Shown: piece after piece, positions 1-10,352 of the stretch
Position numbering within the stretch: the stretch's first letter is position 1
How the letters are laid out: each line of letters starts with the position of its first letter
Source of the DNA: Xiphydria camelus
Lineage: Eukaryota; Arthropoda; Insecta; Hymenoptera; Xiphydriidae
DNA: 64,000 nt
Reading direction: 5' to 3'
Assembly (NCBI GenBank): GCA_963678675.1
Contig: OY783193.1
Coordinates: 2,797,501-2,861,500, forward strand
Position numbers and translations under genes: made by a program
Notes under the pieces: model-generated
Databases searched by the model: none
The model's input: only the letters and a program-made list of their open reading frames with translations
Told to the model about the DNA's origin: nothing

Positions 1-240
1 TCCAGAATCGAACGTTCGGTCACCTTTATCTTACGTATTTCTTTACGCTGATTACGAAAAACACGATTAGGTACTTAGTCGATATCTCGAAAAAAGGAAA
101 TTATTTTCTTCTCATTATAAATATCATTAATTAAGAGATTGAATAATCTTGTATAAGGAAGAAAATAATTTTCTCGTACATAAAATCGCCGTTATCTTAT
201 ATTTCCGTCAAGATATCGACCGAATAACCATTTTTTTTAT
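1..240. repeat. Truncated copy of the GATTACGAAAAACAC repeat family
   Basis: The stretch AATCGAAC, then a pyrimidine-rich link, then GCTGATTACGAAAAACACG and a TCGATATCTCGAA block recurs in the same order at 12341-12632 and 42519-42983, with a fragment at 20535-20610. The better copies have inverted ends, so this looks like a miniature inverted-repeat element whose left end lies outside the window. The rest of the interval is AT-rich with no gene. Confidence 0.5.
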
Positions 241-306
241 TGAATAATAAGAACATCGCTCGAGTCAACGAAGATTAACTAACAATATCTGATCAACAGA
301 ACTATA

Positions 307-541
307 CGATACCTGAAAGCAACAGTGAGATAAAACCGATTTCGAGCTATGTCAAACGTAAGATAAAATCGGCCTTTATACAATGCAATACTGAGATGTC
401 CCGGCAAAAATATTTAAATAAATATTTAATTTAAATATTTTTGCCGAAATATCTCAGTTTTGCATTGTCTAAAGGCCGGTTTTAGCTTTCGTTTGACATA
501 GCTCGAAATCGGTTTTATCTCACTGTTGCTTTCAGGTATCG
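307..541. mobile_element. 235-bp near-perfect palindrome (foldback element)
   Basis: The left arm starting CGATACCTGAAAGC is repeated inverted at the right end (GCTTTCAGGTATCG). The two arms of about 115 bases pair with only a handful of mismatches and meet at an AT-rich centre near 424. There is no open frame inside. The structure fits a miniature inverted-repeat element. A transcribed long hairpin is possible, but nothing in the sequence shows transcription. Confidence 0.7.
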
Positions 542-3056
542 AATTATTTCTTTGTCAGAGCGCAGCGAGGTACATACTTCCCGTCGCAACAAAGCGGCAC
601 CCCGCTCAACCCTCCCCGTAATTTGATAACACACCGCGCAGTAGGTACTCTCCGCTCGCCCCGCGTACACATACACAGCAGGAGACTCGCAATGTACTAA
701 TACGTCCCGCCGCGGTGTAAAGTATAAAGAGAACTAAATAGACTCCTCGTTACTTCCGTTCGCCAGTCGCACGCGCGTGTGCCGGAGCGGCCACCGCTTC
801 GCGGAAATCGAGAAGCGGTCGTCGGCACGCGGAGCCGTTATCAGCCGATGCCAGGGCTAGGAAACGGTAATAACGTCGCGACACGAATGGAATTTGGAAT
901 CGAAATCGCGGCATTCCGCGCACTGCGGCCGGTACGCAGTGCCCCCCTCCCCCTCCCCCTCTATTCCTCGCCCACCCCCGTTCAACCGGTCGGCACGTAC
1001 AAATTACACGTACCCCGAGGAGAAAGAGAATTAGGTGCCTCTGCACTCGCGCGCGTCGAGATCCTCCGCCGACCGGCGCGATGGGGAAGGGGAGGAATTG
1101 GGTTGAGGAGAAGAGGACGAGAGGAAAAAAAAATATCGAAAGTAAGAGAAGAGCATTCGTACGCAATAATCGTCACACCGGATGCCGCGACGAAGATTCC
1201 GCGGGAATCTCGGCGGAGCGGCAGGACTTCGCTTTTCAGGACTTCGTCTCTCGGGGCTTCGGGCGCGGTCACGGTTCACCCTCACCCCCGTTCTCCGACG
1301 TCGCGACATTGGCGGCCGGCTGCCGCCGCTACCGGGTCTAGTTTAAAACAACTCTCTGGCGGAACTCTCGGGAATCGCAATTATACTCAACGCGCGAGAG
1401 GGAATTGGAGGAGGGTAGCTACACCGGCGAGGGGGAGGTGGTTGGTACTGGGTCGCCGGGGATAGGTATATATACTTACTGCGAGGGTGCACGCCTGGCG
1501 TCTTCTATAGTGGAACGAACGGCGGGCCGTCTGTTCGGGGCGATACTGCGAATAGCCCGAGAAACGGCTCGGGGAATCCCCGGAGAGCGGAGGCCAACGG
1601 AGGGAGGGAAAGAGCTGGGAGAAACCCGAACGGAATGAAAGGGAGCGGCGGACAACGGCGCGGTACCTTGCCCAGGTCCGTACAGGGCAGAAAAGGTCGA
1701 CGGAACTTCCAACTGCGAGAGTTGTTTCTGGACTCGAGATTAGATTTCGAGGGGTCGTAATTAAGGGTGCGGTGGGAACGTCGTTATAGAGCCAGAGCAG
1801 CGCGGGGTGCACTGCTTTTCTTTTCTTCGCCTCTTCCGTGTTGTTTTCGGCGCGCGAGTCGAGATTTCTAAAGCGTTTCCCCCGCGACTCTGTTGCCGTA
1901 TATCCGTCGGGGAGTGTCGGGGAATGCTCGCGGCTGTTCTTCCGATTGGCTGTCTGGCATTTTAAAGGCAATCGGACCACAGGTCTTATGCCAAATTAAA
2001 AATACCGGTGGGCCCGCGCGGAAATTCCGCAGACGACTGAAGATGGGGAACGTGAATGCGTGAGATATGGAATGATTGTAGATTTTTCGACAAATAATAC
2101 AACGAGTATTTGTAAATTAAGAGTCCGTCGATAGCGGAGAATTTAATCTTTAAAATGGTACCTCATTTATGATTTGAGATTATTCATTTGGTTTTGTATG
2201 AAGGGAAAAAATGGGTTTGAAAGAAAAGGGTGGAGATAATATTATATAAGACAAACGTTATTCAAACTGACTGTTGATCAAATTTGAAACAATATTGGGA
2301 AGTGTCTTATGGGCGCAGCTAAAATTAATATGGCGGCTTTAAAAGTGCAGGTTCAATGTATTTCAATGGGTTAAAAATAGTTTTTTACGTAAAATATGAT
2401 TAACATTAATTAAACTTGCCTGTGGGCGAATACAAAAAACCGGGTAATAGGAACTTCCTTGAAGGGGAGCGTGTTTTAAAATCTTTTGGAAGCTGGAACA
2501 TCTGAAGAATAACTATTTTGGAGCAAACATTTAGGTTAAGCATGTACATGCATAGGCAACGGAAATATAATCAGCACTCGCGAAAAATGACGCTAATACA
2601 CTTTGACATACGGCGTAACTGATTTTATTTTTAATATTATCATCCACTTTTCTAAAAATCGATTTTTTCTAAATTTCCAAATGCGTCTGGAGTGTACACG
2701 AAGCGTTTGCCCGGCTTTGGAAAATAATAGAAAGACACGTCGTCTTTATTTAAACGATTTTGACAGCCAGGAACGTAGCAAAGAAGTCTACCTTTCGATT
2801 TCACTGGTGGTTTTAAGAATTCGGACGTCATTTTGCGAAAAAATAAATTATTATGTGCACTCTCCTATTCTAATGCATTGCTAAGCTCCAAAACTGCAAT
2901 CTAAAACTAGTTTGTTTTTTCGCCGCCAGAGGTCATATCGCCATAAGACACTTTCCAATACGTTCCATAATATTTGCATCGACGTATCGATGATCTCCTT
3001 ATCCAAGGATATACAAGAGAAAACCCCCGTGTCGATTAAAATACCGAGTATCCCTC

Positions 3057-3087
<31 letters not shown>

Positions 3088-5235
3088 CCTCCCTCCATCT
3101 CTCTCAATCCACCTTCATCATCTCGTGACGCTGCGGGGTAGATATACGCACGGCATTCCCGCAGGTGTAGTTTCGCGACGGGGAAATTTCGAGAGCGAGT
3201 CGTTTCGCGACGAAGGTGAAGGGAAGACGTGGCAGCCGAGCGCGGGGTTGAATTTCAAGGAATCGCAATTAAGGGAGAGAAACGTGTCGTCGTTAGAGGG
3301 ATTCTTCGGCGTCGCGCGAGCAGGGACGTGTACCCCGGGATCTAGGATCGAGAGGGGATTTTAATGACAGGGTTCTCCTCTTGTACGCGCTTTCAACGCC
3401 GCAGACGCCGAGATTTTCATGCGACCCACCCTTAGCGTCAGCGGGGAAACAGCGATGCGAGTTGCCTCTCCGCGCACCCCACGTCCTTCGTGCACGGGCA
3501 CAGTTATAAACTCGTTACGAGTACTTGTACGGGGTGTTCGACGCGATGCAGGATGACGCGAAATCCGAGCTTGCGGCGGAAGAGCTTAAAAATTGGCGAT
3601 GGAGGGTTCAGAGTCAGCGGGGAGGGAGAAACCCTCGCGGGAGGAAAATATGCGGAATCTTCCGCGTGCGGTTCGTTTCTGAGTGCAGAATTGGATTTCC
3701 CGCGGGGCGAAACGGATTTTCATTTCATCTCCTGGCGATAGAGAGGGACGTGCGAGGAGATGTGCATCTTTTTGACGTCACCAGAGATCGCGCAGTAACA
3801 TTCCGGAGGATTCGAACGCGGAACTTTCAAAGAGAGCCTCTTTCCTCGTACCGCTTCCTTTTTCGTCGCGGTCCCTCGAGTCCTTCCTGCCTTCGGAAAT
3901 GCACGCGTGCCACGTATCACTACATCCTCAGGGGATATGCACTCGCGATCTCGAATGAAAGGGTGGAAAGCATACGTCGCGTAGAGATTTAGCGCGTATG
4001 TCGAATTGCACTGGCAAATGAACGCGTGCTGCATGCGTGAATTCCTTCCTATTCGTTGACAATACATTCATTCGCACGCGAATTAATCATTTCTCCGAAT
4101 ATGCGAGGCTTATAGCGCGTGCGTGACTGTTTAAACGTTTTTCGTAAAATTAGATGTACGACTGTGGAAATAGTAGACGTGTAATATGGAAATGATCTAC
4201 GGGGATTCGTGTTGCTGTTATTTGCACATATCATAGTTATTCTAACCGAAATACCGGTAAATTGAATGAAATATTTAATTATTTTAATCAAACGTCTATA
4301 GTCATTCGAACCAGAAAATGGTCAGTCTAACCAAACAGACGGAGTATCCATATTTTACCAAACGGTTCAATCATGATCTCCCAGATTTTCGTTAAATTGA
4401 TCAAATTATTTTTCTCAGTACACTCTAAACTAATCGAAATCGTATTTCAACAAAATTTTCGTCCCACACAGCCAACATTAATTACAACCCACATAAACAT
4501 AAGTGTCAGCCAATCAAAAGCATCGGTGTATCGTCCTACGTAGATAATATTATAAATTCATTTAACCAGATATGTTTTGTCATTTTAACCAAATTATTTT
4601 TCTCAGTGTGGAGATTCGAGTATCGAATAAAATCGTAAAGATAGATAAGTTGATAAAAATCTTTCGGGAGGGAGTAACAAAACGAGGAAAGAAAATTCGT
4701 AAGCATCTCTTCGGTCCAGCCCTTTTTGTTCTTCTCACGTGGCAACACTCTTCCAAAGAGGTTACATCCGTTACCTTTTTCGCGCTCATATCATATATTA
4801 TTCCATTCGATTTCTCGCCCCTACGGCTTCCTCCTCCGTCTCCAACGAGATTTGACGCTGACGCGAAATTCTGAAAGCCGCGATCGCGGAGGGAGAGAGG
4901 AGGTCAGTTCGAGTTATTGCCCCGCGGAAGGGAAATACGGATATAGCTCGCGGCTCCTTTCATTCCCCATTCTTTTCCAGTCGCTTTGTGCATAATGGCT
5001 TCCGCGTCCATTCCGCACGCTTTTGTTCCCCGCGAGATATCGTTTGGAGAACGCGACGTTTATTATATATGTTATTCTCCCATTATTCGGTAAATATATA
5101 GGTTCATGCGTACATATGTATCCGTTAGTCGCCCGATAAGAGGGACAGTGTCGTACCCACGTATCGTAAATATGTAGATGTAGCCTTTCCTGAAATATAT
5201 CGTAAACACAAACACTCTGGGAAACCATTCGACAA
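542..5235. other. Long stretch without a recognisable gene
   Basis: 600-1980 is GC-rich with many CpGs. Open frames overlap on both strands and in several phases, which is what base composition alone produces, so none is called. A CT microsatellite runs from about 3058 to 3096. From about 4236 to 4613 lie degraded pieces of a miniature element family (AACCAAATTATTTTTCTCAG right ends at about 4421 and 4609) that is intact at 5236. Nothing else is supported. Confidence 0.4.
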
Positions 5236-5474
5236 CACTGAGATAAATAATTAGGTTAAAATGACAGCACGCATCTAGTTAAATGCGTTTAGTTGTTCTG
5301 ATGAAAATGCTGGTCGTTTGAACCGAGTATTTCATTATTCCGACTAAATATTTCGTTATTCTAACCGAAAAACTGGTCAGCTTGATCGAACAGACAGAGG
5401 ATCGATATTTCACCGAATAGTCTGATCGTCGCCTCCAAAATTTTGATTGAGCTGACTACATTTTTTCCTCGGTG
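5236..5474. mobile_element. Miniature inverted-repeat element, family A, CACTGAG ends
   Basis: It starts CACTGAGATAAATAATTAGG and ends with the inverted equivalent CCTCGGTG followed by TA. Related copies are at 57685-57855 and 60415-60670, with broken pieces around 4236-4613. The interior repeats the phrases GGTTAAAATGAC, CATCTAGTTAAA and GGTCAGCTTGATC. It has no coding capacity. The TA flank and CACTG end suggest a non-autonomous Tc1/mariner derivative. Confidence 0.6.
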
Positions 5475-5857
5475 TAGAAAGCAATTATATAGACGTTAAA
5501 TCGAATCCTGTACATTTTATTCTCAAATATCAATTCAACCAAGCTTCGACTGCAGCCTTTGCCAGCAGTGAATCTGCGAGTAAAGAGCACACGGTATGCG
5601 ATTTATCTCGACAGGCGGCGCGCGCCTGTCGCCTTTTCTCTGCTATTGCTTCGCACGTGCATTCCACTTGCTGGGCGCGCTCTCGCTTGTTGTGCTTTCG
5701 CGCGGATGGATCAGACTCGCGAAAGGTAATTGCAATCGTGCTCGTTTAATTAATTATCGCGCGGTTACGAATGAGCAAGGGGACGAGAGCACGCGTTCCT
5801 TTCCCCTTCTCCGGGTTGGATCGATAGTCACAACGCAAGTTTCATTTTCCATTGATA

Positions 5858-6084
5858 CACTGAGAAAAAATTTGGCTTGATCGAAGTAAACGTATATTTT
5901 GACAGTCTCGAGAGCATATCCATTCGATTAAAATGAATATCAATTGGACGGATATAATTATTATTATTGATTTGATTGAATATCATTTGAATCAAATCGG
6001 TGTTTATTCGAATCGGATAAATGTACTCTTATAGGACTGTCCCAAATGCGCGTTTATTTCTATGAAGCACATTTTTTTTCCGTG
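5858..6084. mobile_element. Miniature inverted-repeat element, family B, CACTGAGAAAA ends
   Basis: TA at 5856-5857 precedes CACTGAGAAAAAATTTGG, and the right end TTTTTTCCGTG is followed by TA at 6085-6086. The interior is an imperfect palindrome (CATTCGATTAAAATGAATAT against ATTCGAATCGGATAAATG). A diverged copy sits at 13913-14125. No coding frame. It lies in the intron just upstream of the coding exon at 6337. Confidence 0.65.
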
Positions 6085-6092
6085 TACCCAAG

Positions 6093-6290
6093 ACAAGCAC
6101 ATGAAGGCGATTTTCAAAAAGTTCTCTCAATGTGTAATACAAAACGTGTACCTAACGCTCGTCCGGAAGGTGATTTATGTTTCGGATATCCACCTTTAAG
6201 GTACTCGAAAAATAAGTTGTCTTCTGGACAGACATTATATAGGTACGCATTTTGTATTACATTCAGATAATTTTTTGAAAATCGCCATCT
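6093..6290. mobile_element. Inverted-repeat element beside a coding exon
   Basis: The left arm AAGGCGATTTTCAAAAAG...AATACAAAACGTGTACCTA is mirrored by TAGGTACGCATTTTGTATT...TTTTGAAAATCGCCATCTT at the right. The arms of about 80 bases differ at scattered sites. The right end lies only about 46 bases before the exon that begins at 6337, so it forms part of that exon's acceptor neighbourhood. No open frame inside. Confidence 0.6.
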
Positions 6291-6336
6291 TGAACTATAT
6301 ATGGGTACATTCACCGCATTTCGTTTCGATTTGCAG

Positions 6337-6494
6337 ATACTCCAGGAAGTCGCGGCCGTTCTGCCGCAGGAGGAGAGGGTTGCTATGTTGGACGCTGTTC
6401 GGCGGGTCGCCAGGGAGGCGTCCCGACGCTTGAGGAGGGCCAGCTGTCCCGAAACGTCGGATTCGACCTCACCGAGACAGACGTACACTCCTAG
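6337..6494 (+). CDS. Internal coding exon of an unidentified multi-exon gene (exon A)
   Basis: The exon is entered after TTTGCAG and left at CTAG|GTGCGT. It starts on a codon boundary, runs 158 bases and leaves two bases over, which join exactly to the exon at 11992. It encodes 52 residues beginning ILQEVAAVLPQEERVAML, predicted by eye as an amphipathic, arginine-rich helix, then a Ser/Thr/Pro-rich stretch. I do not recognise the family. The same frame stays open back to an ATG at 6301, so an alternative is that 6301 is a start codon and this is a first exon. The acceptor sequence favours an internal exon with more protein encoded upstream, possibly outside the window. The reverse-strand open frame across it is an antisense shadow. 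Confidence 0.72.
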
Positions 6495-6927
6495 GTGCGT
6501 ACATACGCGCGTGGTAATATATATACACATGCAGAGGTAGAAAAAACCTCATCAAATGATTCCTGTTAATATTTCAACTCGCCTTTATACATGAAACAAT
6601 CAACGCTTCATTTCAGCAGCCCCGAGCGAGACACTATACTATTCGCGGTACCGAGAATTCCACCTCTGATTAAAATAAATTTCGAGCGCGCGGCGGCGGC
6701 GGCGGAACTTGAGCAGCGCGATAAAACCGCTGATTTAGCTCCAATTTCATTTTAATCCGAATTTCAGGTGAAATTCGCTCCGCGCGGAAATTGTTCGAAA
6801 CTCGTCAAAATCACTTTGAAATCGCAACAAATCACGTGTGCGTCCACGCGAGAGTTTGTCGAAAGTTCGCCCACGCTCGAATTATTATTCGCATAATCCT
6901 GCGGTCCCGAAAGGGGTTGAGGGTGGG

Positions 6928-6963
<36 letters not shown>

Positions 6964-7001
6964 TCTACTATCTCCCCTTTCCTTCCGCTCTCCTCAGTAC
7001 A

Positions 7002-7392
7002 CATATCGTCGGTCTTATCACGTAAGGGCGTATCTCAGAAAATTTGAAAATTGAGTTAAGACCGCCAATAGGTTGCTTAAGCTTTATATTTTCATCTCAC
7101 GACCCGGCGTACCTCAACATTTTATACTTTTGCTCCCCATATATATTTTTCGTCGTATCTCAAAATAATCAAAATTTAAATCTCACGTATAGTAGGCCTA
7201 ACTTAGGATAGGCCCATACGTGTGATTTAAACGGCATTCAAGCGCATAATTATATATATAAAAAAAATCACCAAGCTATGAAAATAATTGCAGGACTTAT
7301 TCACAATGAAAAATCGTAAAATATTTGAAATCGCTCTCCTGAGAAATCATCGAAATTGAGATACGCCCTTACGTGATAAGACCGACGATATG
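7002..7392. mobile_element. 391-bp inverted-repeat element, family C (copy 1)
   Basis: Ends CATATCGTCGGTCTTATCACG and its exact inverse, followed by the shared subterminal GTAAGGGCGTATCTCA. The interior carries a second hairpin, GTAGGCCTAACTTAGGATAGGCCCATAC. A second copy of closely similar sequence lies at 62914-63290, about 56 kb away. No coding frame survives, so it is non-autonomous. Confidence 0.75.
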
Positions 7393-8454
7393 TACCTACA
7401 TCGCTTCATATAGGTATTCACTCCAGCCCGACTACTTGTCGCGCTTCGAACGCGCTCAACCTACGTCATACCGCGGCGGATGGCGGTAAACCGTTCCACG
7501 TTCGTGGATGTCTTACAAGGGTTGCTCCGGCGACGGAGACACGGGTTGGCAGAGCCCGCGCGATTAATCACGAGACGATCACTTTCTCGATCAAATTTTA
7601 TCCCCGCGTGCCGCGCGACCTACCTGTGCTTCTATGATCGGTTCGACCATCCCCCTCCCACCCCTCCCACTCATAACCGGCTTTCTGCTGTCGCGTCTGC
7701 CGTCGCGGTACTTTTCTCGCGGTAAAGCGATGTAAAATGTCCGCGCACACAAGGGCTTCTCTTTGGAAAGAAACTTATACCGAGACACGCACCGATGAGA
7801 GGTATACACGAAGGAGATAACCGTCTCACCGCTGAGCTTTCGATATCGAATAAGCTCCGCGGATCCGCACCTTACCGGAGAATTACAGTACGGAATTTTC
7901 CGCGAAAGACATCCGCGCATCTATGCCACCCCGGGGTAGGAAAGATATCGATACGTCAACTCTTCTGGCGCGTCTCCCTTCGTAATCACGCGCCTCTATA
8001 TATACGTCCGCGTTTCGCTCTCTCTCTCTCTCTCGAAAACCAGAGCCGATGCGAAGCACGAAGAGGGCGGCTCGGGGGCGGTTGTTTCTTTTCTCGCTCA
8101 GGTGCGCTTCTGCAAGGGATTATCCGGACGACAGAGGCATCGCGTCGAGAAAGCTCGCGATTAATCACGACGATCATCTCGCTCCCTCGGTTTTAAGGGG
8201 CTCGTTTTTTTTCTACCTTCAAGAAAAATACACTGGACCCTCATCGGGCGTGTCTATATACGTATAATAATGCGCATTTGAAAGGGAATCCTACATCCGG
8301 CATTCGATATAGTCTTCCATCGGTCGCCTCTGTGTCCGACTCTCGCAGTCCGTAACCACTTTCCCACAGTGAGAGAAGAGTTTATTTGTGGTTAATAAAT
8401 GTATACTTGATCACGGCGAAAGAGAGAAATATTTCGTCGGACCAAGTTGATATA

Positions 8455-8930
8455 CAGGGTGAGTCACCTGAGAGACTGGAACCTCAAATATCTCCGTAAT
8501 TTTGGATGATACACTCAAAACAATTTGGCCACAACTAGAAAATTATAGTAATTGCAGTGATAATTATCTTCGCAATAGCAAGAATTCTTGCTACGCTAGC
8601 AATATTTTTCTAGTTGTCACCAAATAATGTCCGAGGCAGCCAGAAATATAACTGGATTAGCTAAATATGTTTTTCAGTGTACGAGAAAATGTCTGTGTGA
8701 GAATGAAGTTATTTGATTCGAAGGGACTAATATTGTGTTAAGTATAATTTTTTCCCCGAGATTTCAAGGTCATTTTCTATTTTTTTTTTCAAATTGGGGG
8801 CTGCATATATTCAATACCACAGCATTGTAGCTAGTAATGAAGCTAATTCGACCATGTATGATATGTTGACTTTTAGATGACCTCCTGAGGTGCTACAGTC
8901 GGAAAATCATTAATTGCTAAAATGTTTCTA
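8455..8930. mobile_element. CAGGGTG-ended insertion, right end not found
   Basis: It begins CAGGGTGAGTCACCTGAG directly after TA inside the family D element. The same first seven bases start the complete long-arm element at 48282. I could not find the matching CACCCTG right end before 8930, so this copy is truncated or rearranged and the right limit given is only where family D resumes. Confidence 0.4.
8512..8679. mobile_element. Miniature element, family E (copy 1), CACTC/CAGTG ends
   Basis: TA precedes CACTCAAAACAATTTGG, and TTTTTCAGTG is followed by TA. The interior contains the internal palindrome AGCAAGAATTCTTGCT. A copy at 36803-36972 is nearly the same base for base. It sits inside the CAGGGTG insertion, making it the youngest of three nested layers. 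Confidence 0.7.
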
Positions 8931-9766
8931 TCGTTCGAACAAAAATAGAGAACAGTAAATGAATAGTTATTTGGCCCAAAGATATATATATTTTTTTTCG
9001 CCATAATCAAGTATACGTACGTGTACATTAGTTACAAATAAACCGTTTTCTAACTGCATCGACGAAATCCCAGATCGAAGTTTCCACCCTCGCTCGGGCC
9101 CGATCGCGTCGACATTACGAATCATTTGTTTGCATTAACGCCGGTCTTCCAAAAAAGAAAACCACCACCGCCACCACCTCCACCCCCACCTAATAATTCC
9201 CTTTCACGAAGAATTCGCATCCGGGGCCCGTCATCTCGCCGAGCGCGCGATGATTCCCGCCGCCCGCGAGTTCGCGGACGCGAGCAGGGCGGGTCGGAAA
9301 AATCGAGAGATAATTAATCACATTACCGCATCGCAGAAATTCTGCCCGCCTGCTCAAATATCTGGCTAAACGTGAAAACTCCGCGGCCGCCGGTAATTGA
9401 TGCCTTCGGGCCGGTAGTCGGTGTAATCACGCTGAGTAGGTACACCCCCTCCCCCATCAGCGAGCAGCGCGCTCAGGGGGTATACCTTTTCCCGACACCC
9501 CGCACGCAGAGCTGAGTAATGCACCTGCATTTTTAATAGCACGATTTTGCGTCCTGTTTTCACCACCCACACCCGCTCGACAGTGACCTCGAGTCTTTGT
9601 TAAACGACGACGTTTTGCTGCAACGGCCGCTGCAACGACTGCGCGTGGTTCGGTAATCGATAACCTGCGGAATCGACTTCTATCGAGAGAATGGTAAATT
9701 ACTCTCTCTCTCTCTCTGTACACGGGGTGCTGTGAGTACATCGATACTCTATAGCTTGCTTCCTTA

Positions 9767-10352
9767 AGTAGCCCCTAGACGGTCAATATTATTGATCAAT
9801 ATGCATTGTTCAATACGTATTGAAAGGCTATATTGATCGTTCAGGAGAGCTTCAAACATATTGACGGCGTATCGAAGCATATTGATGGAAATTTATATTG
9901 AAGCGTATTGATGGAAGCTATATTGATGCTCATATTGACGCTTACGAGGTATATTGATCTATATTTGCATCAGCCTTGTTTCAGATATCGAAGTGTGAGC
10001 ACTTACGTGATGGCCGACGCAAGTGAAAAATCAGAGTCCGAACGTGATTTTATTTTGCTCTTAATTACACTTCATCGTGATTCGCCGGAACTGTGGAAAG
10101 TCAAATCAAAGGATCGTTTTAATCAAGCTAAGAAGCAGATAGCTATGAAGAAAATCGTCGCTGCATTAATTTCTTTTAAATCAGACTTTACTCTAGACAA
10201 ACTGAGGAAGAAAATTTAAAAAAAGTAAAAATGTCTACTCATCGTATTGATAGAGCTACATATATTGAAGCTATATTGAAGCGCATTGATGAGACCTTCA
10301 ATATATTGATCAATGCATATTGATCAATAATATCGACCGTCTAGGGGCTACT
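9767..10352. mobile_element. Complete PIF/Harbinger-like element with a MADF-like frame
   Basis: Seen: TTA at 9764-9766 and again at 10353-10355 flank inverted ends of about 56 bases that start AGTAGCCCCTAGACGGTC. Both subterminal regions hold many spaced copies of ATATTGA (about eight at left, six at right). One intact short frame lies between them. Known: a 3-bp TTA target duplication and a companion MADF/Myb-like DNA-binding protein are typical of PIF/Harbinger transposons. Inferred: this is an internally deleted, non-autonomous derivative that lost the transposase but kept part of the DNA-binding protein. It sits in the large intron of the 6-13 kb gene. Confidence 0.75.
10010..10219 (+). 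CDS. Truncated MADF-like DNA-binding protein of the Harbinger-like element
   Basis: 69 residues from ATG (context CTTACGTGATGG) to TAA. After an acidic N-terminus (MADASEKSESE) comes a segment resembling the first two-thirds of a MADF (Adf-1 type SANT-like) domain: DFILLLITLHRDSPELW near residues 15-31, a basic helix, then a last helix with LDKLRKKI near the end. A full MADF domain is about 80-90 residues and usually continues with a Trp/Leu-Arg motif after this lysine-rich helix, which is missing. The frame is also open upstream to 9908, but MADAS looks the natural start. The protein could bind the repeated ATATTGA boxes of its own element; that is inference. Confidence 0.6.
   Translation: MADASEKSESERDFILLLITLHRDSPELWKVKSKDRFNQAKKQIAMKKIVAALISFKSDFTLDKLRKKI

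Larger units (their letters stand above)
8365..9056. mobile_element. Family D miniature element split by later insertions
   Basis: The outer halves (8365-8454 with GAGAGAAGAGTTTATT and TATACTTGATCACGGCGAAA; about 8930-9056 with CGCCATAATCAAGTATACG and ACCGTTTTCT) together match the uninterrupted copy at 19549-19745. Between them, from 8455, lies sequence starting CAGGGTGAGTCACC, and inside that lies the element at 8512-8679. No gene. Confidence 0.6.

Noticed and set aside
5596..5725. Hydrophobic frame ending at AAAG|GTAATT, possible upstream exon of the 6337 gene
   Set aside because: Its natural frame leaves one base at the donor, which does not match the phase-0 entry of exon A; the alternative frame has no start or acceptor support.
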